From assembly GCA_007922225.1 (NCBI GenBank), contig ML679961.1, forward strand, positions 2,462,960 to 2,526,959: a stretch of 64,000 nt of DNA, written 5' to 3'. Within the stretch, counting starts at the first letter, position 1, and every line of letters begins with the position of its first letter. Source of the DNA: Emydura subglobosa (lineage: Eukaryota > Chordata > Testudines > Chelidae). Below, piece by piece: positions 21,530 to 32,815 of this stretch. A program made the position numbers and the translations under genes. Under the pieces are notes generated by a model, which saw only the letters and a list, made by a program, of their open reading frames with translations, made no database searches and was not told the DNA's origin.

Positions 21530-24500
21530 TACTAACTGTTCTGATGCAAACTGAAACATTTCAATTGTCAGCATCAGCTTCACAGTTATCACACCACTGA
21601 GATGAACGGGGAGTTCCCATCCCTTTTAGAGCTACTGTTCAAGCTGTCCCTCTTCTAAGAAAGGCAATACTCCACCACCTCATGTTAGTTTTCCATGTGA
21701 CAGGTTCTCTTCCCAACCATAAAGGCCAAAAATAAAATCTTAAATTGTGCTACATGCCAAAGGTGGAGTTTTAAAGCGCAGGCTGTGTTGGCCTCACACC
21801 CACTGGGCTCAATACCATTAACTTCAGTGGGTCCAGCTGAGCCAACACTGAGCACTTTTGAGTCCAACTCTACGTCCTCAGCCCTCTATCTTGCCAAACT
21901 TTAATCCCACCCAGGCATCTCAGCTCCTGTTCAACTCCTCAGACTGCTCAACGGTCATCTTCTCTCCATGGCAAAGACTTTCATGCAGGCAAGGTGTATA
22001 TTGAATACTGTATGGGAATAGAAGACTACATGAGAGCCCTTGGTCCTAGAAGACATAGTGGATAAAGAAGGCTTTGTACGTCACTGGCGGGTGCTCAGCT
22101 TTGCTAAAGAAAATGAATAGATCAAAAAGACCCAGCTTTTCCTTAAAAAAGCTCTTTAACTTCGCGGGAAGGGCAGCATGAATGACACCTAATACTGTGA
22201 GCGCAAGTCTTGGAAACGATATTTCTGAATAATTATTGACAGGGCAAAGTTTATTTACATACTTATTTATGTATATAAACAAACTGCATGAGTAATACAG
22301 ACTGACACTCACACCGCACACACAATGTAAAACACTAGTGCTGGAGGTATGCTGGAATCGTACTAGGAATTCATGTTGTCAGTCTGACAATTCAGTGTGA
22401 AAAGAACCGTGTCCATTTTGCAAGCTGCCCAGCAGTCTTCTCAGTGTTACTAGTGGAGCACAAGACAAGTGGAAAGTGCACATGTATTCATTTAAGCCCA
22501 AGTTTGTGAAAACAAGGGGCAAGAGAGACATTTGGGATCTCTCTTTTCTGTTTCTTTTTACTAAGTAGATTTTTTTTAAATGTTGAGATAAGGTCACTGA
22601 TAACAGGCTACCACTTGGAAGTTTAATAACCACATAAAAAGGGGACGGCTGTGTAGTTTTTGCAAGCTTTAAGTGTTGGGTGATGAATGATTTGTGCTGT
22701 TCGTAATATGTTTTTAATTTCTCATTGGAAGCTTTAAGCAGTACATTGTAAATGGAAAACAGAACTCATTCGCTAAATCGTGCATTTGAAATGTGCATGC
22801 TGCATTTTAGGGAGGCTAATGGAACCATTAAATTCCCAAAACAAAATCAAAGTGTTCCATTGTATTATTAATCTAAATGTCACTTTCATAAATTGTTACT
22901 TAAAGAGTGTATTCACATCCAGCAATTTCCCACTAGCAATTACAAAACAAAGGACTGTGCCAAAAGTAATTAAGTAAATCATGTAGTGGACTCCAGTTCT
23001 TCTGCCTTCCCATGGGTGACTTGGGTAGCGGAGATTGGACTAGTTGGCAGCAGATGAAGAGGAAATGATACCATTCAGTCCAGGTTTGTTAAGGTCTCTC
23101 CAGTCAAATGGACATTAACTGAGAGACGTGACGTTATTACAGCCAAAGTGATGGTCCTGCCATTGGACCACCTGGGGTAATGCCAGGCTCAGGAATACCA
23201 GAAAATAAATTTAAAGCAAACTAAATGGTTGTTCCTCCTAATTCTCTGCGTGATTTGCAACAGTTAATTAAAGAGCACAGCGTTTTTGTCTTCCAGACTG
23301 TGCAATGCAGATCCCACTGCTGTGTGACTTCAGAGTCAGCCTGAGCTGTATTTAACAGCCGCAGTAAGCAACAGCTGCTTAGTTAAGCTTTCAAGAGCGC
23401 CCTCAACAAGCACATGCAGAAGAGTCCCACGTAACATCGTACAACAAACCACCCGCAGTTCTGACCTACCTCTTCCACCTGTTTCCACTGAGGGAACAGC
23501 CTTGGCACAGGGTGAGTGCAGAAAGGCTGGCTGTCACCACTTGGGAGTAGAAGGAAACAGCCAGAGGGGAGGATGGATTTAATAGCTGACAGGCTGACCA
23601 AAGAAGACGAAGCCGTTTCCTGCTCCTGTCTTGCAAGTAGCAGGGCCTGAAGGACCCAGCAGCAGAAGTTAGCAGCAGAACAAGGAAGATATGGGGTGAG
23701 TGGGTATAATGCAGCCAAAACGGCACAAGATACAAGTGAAGGAGTTAGCCTTCCTGCTGTCCTCCAAGGGAGAGCACCAGCTAATGCTGTCAGAGCCTCC
23801 AAACAGGACCAAAGGAGACAGACAGCTCCATGAGGCTGTTGGGGATCCCAGGCATTAATGAGAACATGCTTGAAAAGGCTACGCTGCTCCCTTAGCGGGG
23901 AGGCACGTTTTAGCAAGAAACATACCCCAGCCTGAGTGGAAGACACAGCCAGGTCCACGATTTGGATCACTGGGGACAGCCAGTTGGACACTGGGCGCAG
24001 CGACTGCACAGGGGGCGGGGAGAGTCCTGTGGTCTGTCAGCCTTCAGCTGGTGCCCTCAAGCAAAGAAGAGAGACCAACAGAACTGCCAGGTAGCTGTGG
24101 AGTGGGGCAGACATTGGTCCACACGCCAGGCCACAGTCAATCCAGAATTATAGGCCAAAGACCTCAACGTCCTCCAAGACAGAAGACTTGATGAGACCTC
24201 CTAGGTGACAAGACCCCCCAGGGGACCATGTTCTCCTTTCACCCATGGGCTTGGTGTCTTTGATGGCCTTTATTTAGCAACTATCCTAAATAACTGCATG
24301 CCCACCTTCCCAATGCACTTTGAGATGCAGGGCTGCACAGCGCTATGCATATATAATCTCGCTTTCTTTCCCGCTGGCTCTCCTGCTCTCAATGCATCTG
24401 CAGAGCTGGGCTGTGAGCTAATATATCCATGACAACTCTGGGGAGAAGGGGGTGTGCACAAGTGCATCTTGCATGAGAACCTCAGACTGCTGGCTAGCTC

Positions 24501-25149
24501 ATTCGGGTGCATTTGTTTTACAACACTTGGTTTATCTCCCAGTTCTATCAGCCGACCTGGGAGCTTGCATTAGAGCTTAGTCACTCAGCCACTGTTGTGG
24601 AAACTGAAGCTTAGGCCCCAGTGACTGAGAATCCGCATAGAATGGGAGTATGGTGGGCCGAGACCATGGACAATCCATGCTCTTCCAGGGAATGAGGCCT
24701 TCTAGGAAGCTTTGAGGCATTGGCCCATGTGTAAAATAGACACTGGGGTCATTCTGCCATCACACCACTTGCAGTATGTTGTATAATGAATGCCCTGAGC
24801 CACTTGGGTCCAGTTTCAGTCTATCGTGTTACTGTAACGATCCCCTCTTTGGCCAGCTGGCATGTGTGGAATGCAGAAGCCCTTAGAGACCTATTCATTA
24901 ACATGTACTGAGGGCTTTCTATGCCAGAAAAGCTCTAAGACCTCACGGATCGGACTCCATGCTGGCCTAAAGAGCAGGAAGGTAAACAATCCAGGGAAGC
25001 CAACACAATAATAAACTCAGCAGCTCCATAGCCTAATCTGGAGTCAGTTGGAAGGGGTAGGGCTGATGGATGCAATCTCCATTATTTCATTTCCCAAAAC
25101 AAGAAATGACCTTATCAACCATTCCGAGGTATAGCCATGATAATACATC
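21530..25149. other. Unique DNA with conserved-noncoding-like patches
   Basis: About 3.6 kb without recognisable mobile elements. Two AT-rich patches (22050-22330 and 22680-22980) contain homeodomain-type TAATTA or ATAATTATT motifs and no repeat signature, and look like possible conserved non-coding elements. That is only an impression without alignment. The segment 23383-24009 holds an unassigned 208-codon frame. Confidence 0.35.
23383..24009 (-). CDS. Unassigned open frame, 208 codons
   Basis: I do not recognise this product. On the minus strand it begins 'MQSLRPVSNWLSPVIQIVDL' and ends in a hydrophobic 'GLFCMCLLRALLKA'. It is rich in Leu, Cys and Ser, with hydrophobic stretches but no clear domain. 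A splice-acceptor-like tract (CCCCGCCCCCTGTGCAG) ends at the second to third codon, so the first ATG may belong to intron sequence. A donor-like GGTATGT follows 26 codons later, so a short exon is one alternative. It is as long as the transposon-derived frames but may still be chance in GC-richer DNA. Confidence 0.15.
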   Translation of the reverse strand: MQSLRPVSNWLSPVIQIVDLAVSSTQAGVCFLLKRASPLREQRSLFKHVLINAWDPQQPHGAVCLLWSCLEALTALAGALPWRTAGRLTPSLVSCAVLAALYPLTPYLPCSAANFCCWVLQALLLARQEQETASSSLVSLSAIKSILPSGCFLLLPSGDSQPFCTHPVPRLFPQWKQVEEVGQNCGWFVVRCYVGLFCMCLLRALLKA

Positions 25150-25159
25150 ATCCTGTGTG

Positions 25160-25697
25160 GAGGAGTGGCTAGCCAATCTTCATCAGAGTATTATATCCAA
25201 TTCTGGACACCACATTTCAGGAAAGATGTGGGCAAATTGGAGAAAATCCAGAGAAGAGCAACAAAAATTATTAAAGGTCTAGAAAACATGAACTATGAAG
25301 AAAGATTGAAAGAACTGGGTTTGTTTCACCTGGAGAAGAGAAGACTCAGAGGCGACATGATAACAGCTTTCAAGTACCTAAAAGGTTGTTACAAGGAGGA
25401 GGGAGAAAAATTGTTCTTCTTAACCTCTGAGGACAGGACAAGAAGCAATGGGCTGAAATTGCAGCAAGGGTGGTTTAGGTTGGACATTAGGACATAACTT
25501 CCTAACAGTCAGGGTAGTTAACCACTGGAATAAATCGCCTAGGGAAGTTGAGGAATCTCCATCATTAGAGATTTTTAAGAGCAGGTTGGACAAACACCTG
25601 TCAAGGATGAGCTAGAGAACACTTAGTCCTCCCATAGTACAGAGGACTGAACTAAATGACCTCTCGAGGTCCCTTCCAGTCCTACGATTCTATTTTT
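25160..25697 (+). mobile_element. CR1 LINE 3' copy, sense
   Basis: The piece runs from the 'YIQFWTPHFRKDV' region through '[31 protein letters not shown]', 'LRGDMITAFKYLKG' and '[11 protein letters not shown]' (open 25165-25497), then an 'NHWNKSPR'-like region with frameshifts. It reaches the CR1 3' end 'ggtcccttccagtcctacg' at about 25668-25690. It is 5'-truncated. This subfamily differs from those at 20.7 and 43.8 kb. Confidence 0.88.
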
Positions 25698-25894
25698 CCT
25701 CTTCCTGCAATTGAGCTTACCTCTCTAGTGCCATACACACCAGGTGCTCAAGGAATTAGGTGCCGGGGCTCAAGCAATTTTTTTACTTTCAAAACTAAAG
25801 AGATAGGTAGGAGCTGGGACCCTTCCCAAAGCCATGACTGTCACCTATTTATGGCTGGGGAGTCTAGGACTAGCCAAAATTGATGGCTAAGGAG

Positions 25895-26340
25895 CCACAA
25901 GGAGCCACACCAGGGAGAGATCAGGTGATTTCCCTGTAAACATCAGAAGGAGGCTGCAACAGTGGTGGGGAGGGATGCTCATGGATCAGAGATTGCGAGG
26001 AGTGAGCAGGTTCTAGCAGCGTCCTGGGAGTTAGGAGGGAGACGTCGGCTCAGCACAGCCTGGGAGTGGCTTGCTGAAGCAGAAAAGGCCCCAGGGCAAG
26101 CAGATTGGGAGGAGGAAGACCAGTCTTTGCTTTGGGAGGATTGTTGGATGGACTTTGTTCTGGAATTGTATGTTTTGTTTGGAGTTATTTTATATTAATA
26201 AACCTAGTCCCCAAGGAAGGGTATTTTTTACCACAATAAGTCAGGTGGAGTTTTATTTGAACAGTCCAATGGGGAACCTGAAGCAGCCTGGCTGTAGTGT
26301 GACCTGAAAGTCACAAGGGGGCACGTGAGAGGCTGCTGAC
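25895..26340 (+). mobile_element. Probable retroelement or LTR 3' part
   Basis: A GA-rich stretch leads to 'ttattttatattaataaacc', with AATAAA at about 26196, then about 140 bases with GT-rich sequence. The arrangement resembles the R-U5 end of an LTR. I see no internal coding sequence and no clear termini, so the class is unknown. Confidence 0.3.
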
Positions 26341-26559
26341 CTGGTGACGGTGACCTTGTTGCATCCATCTTTGGTCAGCCATTGTCAAGCGTTATAGTGT
26401 CGTCATGTCATTGTTCGTGGCAACAATTTATTCAGCTCTGAGTAGAGCTCTATTGGCGGAACTCATGGGGCAACTGTTAACAAGCTGATGTGCTGAGACC
26501 ACTGCTCATCAGGATGGTCATAACTGCCTCACTCTTTGCTCGCATTCCCCCCCGTCTGT

Positions 26560-26690
26560 TTGGCATGCTCCCCTGTCGTCTCTCACCTGACATATTGATT
26601 GTAAGCTCCTTGGGGCATGGTACATGTTTGCAGAGTAACTAGCACTACGGGGCCCTGAAGTGCTACTGCAGTATCATCACTTATTAACAT
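26560..26690 (+). mobile_element. L2-like LINE 3' tail
   Basis: The stretch 'gattgtaagctccttggggc' (about 26599), followed by 'actagcactacggggccctg' and a TAC/TAT-rich end near 26680, matches the general form of L2/CR1-type 3' tails in amniotes. Very short and diverged. Confidence 0.55.
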
Positions 26691-27300
26691 GGCTGTTCCT
26701 TCCCCCTCAGCAAACAGCTCGACGGTGCTCCTACGAAGAGATCACTGACTTTGGGTCTTGATACGGCCAACCAGCTTCTTCATTTCCTTTCTCAGAAACT
26801 GGCATAAAGTTACCAGCACCCTGTCCGTCAAACCCTTCTAAGAAGGGGGCTCCCAGTTGGTACAGACAAGGTGAAATCCTGGCCCTACAGCCTGGCCAGC
26901 TGAGGTGCCTAAGGCTGCCCCCCACCCTGGGCCACTTCCTCCCCCCCTCCCTGCCCCCCGGGCCAGCTCAGTCCAAGACTTTCTGCTGCCGGGGGAGTTC
27001 AAACCAAGAAAATAAAAGGGATTACCCATGTCTGGGGTCCATTTGTGGGGGAGAGGAGAAGTCTTCCCTCTCTGACTCTTTCTGGGGCGGGTCCTTCCTT
27101 CCCTCAGGGCGGGCCCTTTGGGGCAGTTATCTTAGAGATTTCAGCCTTCCCTCAGCTCTGCGCTGCTGGAGAAGGGATTTGCAGGTCTGCTCCCTTCCCT
27201 GGTCTACCCGCAAATGAGCTGTCTCCCCGTCTTTTAATTCCTCCACCAGGTGGAGCATTTGCTGCAGGAGTGGCCTTATGCGGCTGGCTGGACGAAGTGG
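26691..27300. other. GC-rich unassigned DNA
   Basis: 26870-27180 is rich in C-runs and CCCC/GGGG strings. It has open frames up to 102 codons without recognisable domains. It may be part of an old element or a small GC-rich island. Confidence 0.3.
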
Positions 27301-27420
27301 GTTACAGCCCAGGAAAGCCTTTGCCTGCAGAAATTAAATGTGTTAGGCTTTAAAGTGCTACAGAACTCTCGTTGTTTTTGCTGTATACAGACTAACACGG
27401 CTACCCCTCTGGAACTTCTT
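27295..27420 (+). mobile_element. Sauropsid retroelement tail
   Basis: A characteristic block reads 'gaagtgggttacagcccagg' at about 27294, then 'attaaatgtgttaggcttta', then 'cagactaacacggctacc' at about 27389. I recall it as one of the most abundant tails in turtle and crocodilian genomes. I cannot assign the superfamily safely without a repeat library. Confidence 0.6.
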
Positions 27421-27994
27421 AGACCCTTGTGGCCCCATGTGGGGCTTTGTACACCCCATCACATCACCTTTACAGTATAATGCTTATTTAAATAGTGAGT
27501 ATAAAATTGATCTCCCTTTTCTCAGCCACAACATGGCTACTTACCCATTTTGGCACTTGCAGAAGGATTTTTTAGATTTAAAACTTATGTGAGCACTGTA
27601 AATATGACCATATTATGGGAAAGACGCTTAATCTTTAAGAAGCCAGTCCCTTTGGTTTTTATCACACAGGCAATTGCCCACTGTCTGCTTGGCATGGTGA
27701 AGACCAGTTTAAAGGCACTATTCATTAGTAGATCTCCCTACCCCATTCAGATTTAGTCTGTAAATAACTCCAAGCTATGTTCCCAGATCAATAATTCTGG
27801 CCATGTTTTCTTGATCTCTTGTTGAATGCATGCGGCTAAATGAGCTGTATTCCAATGCTTTTCTCCAGTGCTTTGTGAGTTTTCAAGAAAAATAAAAATC
27901 AGTAATTCTTTACAACGAGCCACTATTCAGAATCTCTGATTAAAGAGGAATTAAGTGTTATATGAATTTTCAAATGTCTTCTAATTTTCTTACC
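27421..27994. other. Unique non-coding DNA
   Basis: No recognisable repeat or gene. Confidence 0.35.
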
Positions 27995-28390
27995 TTTTAG
28001 GTTCATAGACTTTAAGGTCAGAAGGGACCATTATGATCATCTAGTTTAACCTCCTGCACAATGCAGGCTGCAGAACCTCACCCACCCACTCCTGTAATAC
28101 ACCCCTAACCTATAACTGAGTTACTGAATTCCTCAAATCATGGTTTAAAGACTTTAAGGTACAGAGAATTCACCAGCAAGTGACTTGTGCCCCATGCTGC
28201 AGAAGAAGGTGAAGCCCCGCCAGGCTCTCTGCCAATCTGCCCTGGGGGGAAATTTCTTCCTGACCCCAAATATGGTGATCAGCTAAACTCTGAGCGCATG
28301 GGCAAGACTCACCAGCCAGACACGTGGAAAGAATTCTCTGTTCTTACTCAGAACGCACATCATCAAACGTCCATCACAGGCCATTGGCAT
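27995..28390 (-). mobile_element. CR1-family 3' end, antisense (distinct subfamily)
   Basis: The plus strand starts 'ttcatagactttaaggtcag' and 'aagggaccattatgatcatc', then 'cctcctgcacaatgcaggct', 'acagaacctcaccc'-like sequence and 'ccaaatatggtgatcagcta' near 28268. This is the antisense 3' region of a CR1 subfamily with a long untranslated tail. No coding sequence is preserved. Confidence 0.75.
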
Positions 28391-28989
28391 ATTTACCACT
28401 AATATCCAAAGATCAGTTAATTGCCAAATTAGGCTGTCCCATCAGACCATCCATTATGCTCCATTATGAACATAAAATCTTTCATTTTCTAGAGCAATGT
28501 ACCCGTGCCTCCAGAATACACTATGACCTTTCATTTTTTCTGAAGAATAAAAAAGCAAATTTCATTCATGCTTTCAGCAATATCAACCTCACTTGGCATT
28601 AACTTACCAGTTTAGTGGTGCTGCTGTATTCTTTTCTGTTTAATTGCTCTCTCCTGAGATTATATATAAAAGAAATGTGTGTTATTGATTGTATTCCTTG
28701 ACGAATCTAATTTCTCTAGCACATTTTAAGACTGCTAAGTTTTGCCTGGACCATCACAAAGCTAATGGAAGCAAAGGTCTCGGATTAAAGAGACTGATGA
28801 AGAGTTGACTTGACTCACATGTCAGGTGACCTATCTGAGACTCCTTCGTGCTCAGAGGTGGGGAAGGATAGGACCGATTCATGGCTGCGGCAGTCTGTCA
28901 TGAAGAGGGCATTTTCTATTGCAGCTCACCACCAGGTCTCATCTCTCCCGCAATGGCAGGGCAACAAAACAACTTGGAAGAGTAGCAAT
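28391..28989. other. Unique non-coding DNA
   Basis: No recognisable gene, RNA or repeat. Confidence 0.35.
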
Positions 28990-29118
28990 GATGGTACCTT
29001 TGTTAAAGTAGTGCCTTGCACCTACGGCTCTCAGGGCAGCTTCACTACTCTCCTGCGTGGCAGGCAATATCTTAACAACCATTCCACACATGGGTAAATG
29101 GAGGCAGAAGGTTGATGG
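28990..29118 (+). mobile_element. MIR-like SINE core remnant
   Basis: The segment around 29058-29115 ('ggcaggcaatatcttaacaa', then 'acatgggtaaatggaggcag') resembles the MIR/CORE-SINE segment that normally reads through 'ATTATCCCCATTTTACAG' and 'GGAAACTGAGGCA'. Diverged, and cut off by the hAT element that starts at 29119. Confidence 0.4.
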
Positions 29119-29645
29119 CAGTGGTTCTCAACCTTTTTGGGCTCAGGACCCATTTGTAAATGTTTATGGCTTGCTGCAAGCCAGTAAATTGTCTGGGGGT
29201 GGAGGCCCTGAGGTGGATTCAGTTAGGTTCTGCCCACCCAGGAAGGTTGGTTCCTGGCCGGTACTCACCCCACGGTGGTGGATCCGGCAGCTCCCATGCT
29301 GTGGGGCTGGCTGGACTTAGCTCTCCACTCCCAGGCATTGCCGCCTCCTGGGTGACAGCACCATTCCTGTACGGCTCCGCCCCCTGACTGGTCCAAATTG
29401 GTGTGGGTGGAGCTGTGACCTGATTCATGGGGTGGCAGAGCCACTCACTCACATTTGGCCTACCCAGAATGCCATCGTCATGATGGCTGGGCCAAACGTG
29501 AATGGTGCTGGGACCCCAGGGGTTGCAGAGCCTGGAGCAGAGAGGGGAGCCCAGCCAGCCCCAGGGGACAGGAGTTGCCACACAATCCTTTGAAACAGTC
29601 CGGTGACCTGATTTTGGGTCCTGATCCACAGGCTGAGAAACCTTG
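29119..29645. mobile_element. hAT-Charlie-like non-autonomous element
   Basis: The left end CAGTGGTTCTCAACC and the inverted right end CAAGGTTTCTCAGCC are imperfect inverted repeats typical of Charlie-type hAT elements. The similarity extends inward ('GGGCTCAGGACCC' against 'GGATCAGGACCC'). The 0.5-kb interior is GC-rich with no transposase domain. The open frames inside (up to 136 codons) are chance. A clear eight-base duplication was not found, so the right boundary could be off. Confidence 0.65.
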
Positions 29646-30329
29646 GCTTACAGTAAGCTGTTTTTCCTGAGACACAAAAGATAAGAAAATTATTTCTCCA
29701 GAGTCTAACATGAGGTATTGATTTAAGATAAGTGACCTGAAATACAATATAAACATCCAGGAAAGAAAAGAAGCCAGCTACGAACCAGCTGAGCAGTGTT
29801 TCCTGCCAGAGATAAGAATAAGTCAAGGAAGAATAAGAAAGGAAAAAGCTGTGAGCTGAAAAAGCAAAGTTGGTCTGTCCCTACCATGGGCAAGAGGCCC
29901 TAACTGCTGCAGGGGACATAGACAGAGATGACCTTCCAGCTCTAAGTTTTTTACAAAAAGGAATTTCAAGAAAAAAATTAATTTTGGGAGAACTGAAGGG
30001 CTTCTGGTAGGAAGGCTCTTTTCAATTTCACATGTGATGCTGACAAGAGCCTTCTAGCCCCACTGCTGGAGAAGCAGAGAGCCCGGCCGCTCATCCTCCC
30101 ATTGCAGCTCTGGGAACCAGATAGCAGAGAGCGTGGGTGCTCTGGTTCTTTTCCTCTCAATGCCCCCAGGCTGGGGGGAAGTGGGGTGCTTGAGCTTGCT
30201 GCCTCTTCATCCCCCAAGTTTGGGGATGTGGGGAAATCAACCAAGCCTCAGTAGACTCCTAAAGAAGTGCTTGTCAATTTCACAGGAGGGCAGAAAGTGA
30301 AATTAACACAGGCCTTGGGGACAGGCAGC
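29646..30329. other. Unassigned DNA
   Basis: No recognisable repeat or gene. Confidence 0.35.
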
Positions 30330-30445
30330 CAGGAAGTTGCCAGTGCAATTTTAATAAAAAATTTTTGGTAAGACTTTTTTGCAAGAAGGGCATTTTTGGT
30401 CAAAACATCATTGCCACAAAAAACATTTTAGCCAGCTCTAGGCAT
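30330..30445. repeat. Amniote repeat fragment ending 'agccagctctagg'
   Basis: A T-rich and A-rich stretch ('aaaaatttttggtaagac', 'aaacattttagccagctcta') resembles pieces at 57790-57960 and 63720-64000. This is an old interspersed family with no coding capacity that I cannot name. Confidence 0.35.
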
Positions 30446-31289
30446 AGAATCTTTCCTTCTTAAAGATTTACCTTCACATTTCCTGACGCTGGTAAGCTAA
30501 TGATTCTGACTTGGAAGATACATGCTGTGGATCACAGCCAAAAATGCTACGAAGCCCATAGAACTGCCAGGAACGACTGGAAACCTGCCAACCCCTAACG
30601 AACGAAGCTTTGTGAATCTCTCAACTTGGCCCACCATTAGAGAATACCTTCACAGTTCAAATACAATTCCAATTGCTTCCAGGCACCACGGGGAAGCTCA
30701 GATTTGAGCAGCAATTTCTTTTTCTCCAGCATTCTAGGCCCAGGTCATCACTAACCTGCATGTTCACAGTCACTTCCGTTCTGGTTCGGTCTCTGACACT
30801 CACTTTGCAGGGGCACAAATGACAATATAAATAGAAAGGCAATAAAATAATTTATAAAATTGGACTCTGTGAGAACAACTCAATACTCTTTTTTCCCCTC
30901 AGAGAATCTAACTTGGTTTTTTCTAGCCCAGACTTTTTTTTCTGGAAACGGAATAACAGCCTTATATGGTGAAGGGGACAATGTTTTAATAATAGCTGCT
31001 GTAACTAGAACTAGTTTAATAAAGCATAGAGACGGGAAGATGTAACATCCAGAAGGCATTCCTTGGCTGCAGCAATACTAAATGTGGTGCTAGCCTGTGC
31101 CTCCAAATTAAGGGACTGATCCTGCAGTCCCTGCACAGTCAACACTCCCATTCACAAGAAGTGCCAGAGTGAGCCGTAAACTGGATTGTTTCCTCCCTAA
31201 ACGATTTGCAAAATCCAGTCAGTTTACTCGAGGAATGCCTGCAATGCAAAGCACTAGAGAAAAAACATCCTATTCATTCGGTTGCTTCT
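30446..31289. other. Unique non-coding DNA
   Basis: No recognisable gene or repeat. Confidence 0.35.
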
Positions 31290-31800
31290 CTCAGACATCT
31301 TTAATTGGTGTGAAGAGGAGGGATTTAGTTTTATTAGGAAATGGGGAACCTTTTGGGATAGAAGGGCCCTATACAGGAAGGATGGAATCCAACTAAACCA
31401 AAATGGAACCAGTTTGCTGGCATGTAAAATTATAAAGGTTGTAGAGGAGTTTTTAAAATAAGATCTGGAGGAAAGCCAATAGGTATGGAGGAGCACATGG
31501 TTCAGACAGAGACATCCCTTATGGGAGGATTTATTAAAGGTGATACTCTATATCCTAGTAAAGAGAAGAGCACAGCAGTTGATAAAATACAGGTAGGAAC
31601 TGAAGAGAAGCAGTCAAACATAAAAGAGTCCAAGTGAATTGCATCACATAAAGGCAGACAACAACATATTCACAAATTGTATAAGTGCCTGTATACAAAT
31701 GTTTGAAATCTAAATATACTAAGATGATTGAACTTGATGCCTCATATTAACTGAGGATATTGATGTAATAGGCATCACAGAAACTTGGTGAAACTATGAT
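31290..31800 (+). mobile_element. CR1 LINE 5' portion, sense (left half of split copy)
   Basis: Plus-strand CR1 upstream region leading into ORF2. It includes the 'ggaaggatggaatccaacta' landmark (about 31377) and the start of the endonuclease domain, where 'gaggatattgatgtaatagg' (about 31752) encodes E-D-I-D-V-I-G and continues into I-T-E-T-W. It stops at 31800, where an antisense CR1 begins. The same endonuclease frame resumes near 32816 with sequence resembling the CR1 'GYKIYR...RRGGVALYV' segment. Confidence 0.82.
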
Positions 31801-32815
31801 AATAGAATCATATAGTTGGAAGGGACCTCAGGAGGTATCTAGTCCAAAGCAGGACTAACCTCAGCTAAATCATCCCAGCCAGGGCTTTGTCAAGCCAGGT
31901 CTTAAAAACTTCTAAAGATGGAGATTCCACCACCTCCCTAGGTAACCCATTCCAGTGCTTCACCACCCTCCTAGTGAAAAACTTTTTCCTAATGTCCAAC
32001 CTAGATCTCCCCCACTGCAATTTGAGACTGTTGCTCCTTGTTCTGTCATCTGCCACCACTGAGAACAGCCTAGCCCCATCCTCCCTGGAACCCCCTTTCA
32101 GGTAGTTAAAGGCCGCTATCAAATCCCCCCTCATTCTTCTCTTCTGCAGACCAAACAAGCCTAGTTCCTTCAGCCTCTCCTCATACGTCTTGTGCTCCAG
32201 CCCCCTCATCAATTTTGTTGCCCACCGCTGGACTCTCTCCAAATTGTCCACATCCTTTTGTAGTGGGGGGCCCAAAACTGGACACAATACTCCAAATGCG
32301 GCCTCACCAATGCTGAATAGAGGGGAATAATCACTTCCCGCGATCTGTTGGCAATGCTCCTACTAATGCAGCCCAATATGCTATTAGCCTTCTTGGCAAC
32401 CAGGGCACACTGTAACCCCCAGGTCCTTTTCTGCAGAACTGCTGCCCAGCTTGTCGGTCCCCAGTCTGTAGCTGTGCATGGGATTCTTCCGTCCTAGGTG
32501 CAGGACTCTGCACTCGTCCTTGTCGAACCTCATCAGATTTCTTTTGGCCCAATTCTCCAATTTGTCTAGGTCACTCTGTGTCCTATTCCTACCTTCCAGG
32601 GTATCTACCACTCCCCCCAGCTTAGTGTCATCTGCAAACTTGTTGAGGGTGCAATCTACCCCATCCTCCAGATCATTAATGAAGATGTTGAACAAAACCG
32701 GCCCCAGGACCGACCCCTGGGGCACTCTGCTTGTGACCGGCTGCCAGCTAGACATGGAGCCATTGATCACTACTCGTTGAGCCAGTTCTATATCCATTTT
32801 ATAGTTCATTCATCC
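31801..32815 (-). mobile_element. CR1 LINE, antisense, nested in an older CR1
   Basis: The plus strand begins with a CR1 3' end ('aatagaatcatatagttgga') and reads backwards through ORF2 to about 32810, where it is 5'-truncated at '[11 protein letters not shown]'. It interrupts a sense-strand CR1 exactly within its endonuclease coding region. Divergence is low, so it is younger than its host. A deletion between about 32290 and 32420 separates the two remaining ORF2 pieces. Confidence 0.9.
31865..32809 (-). pseudogene. CR1 ORF2 reverse-transcriptase fragment in two pieces
   Basis: The upstream piece (32809-32384) has '[16 protein letters not shown]', '[20 protein letters not shown]' (RT motif region), '[11 protein letters not shown]' with the catalytic FADD box, and '[19 protein letters not shown]'. 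It then runs into a deletion that removes the '[13 protein letters not shown]' segment. The downstream piece (32287-31865) carries '[16 protein letters not shown]', '[17 protein letters not shown]', '[13 protein letters not shown]' and the normal ORF2 end 'LDKALAGMI'. The N-terminal endonuclease and RT fingers are missing through truncation. Confidence 0.88.

Noticed and set aside
29219..29826. Minus-strand frames of 136 and 125 codons
   Set aside because: They lie mostly inside the GC-rich interior of a non-autonomous hAT element, and plus and minus frames are open together.
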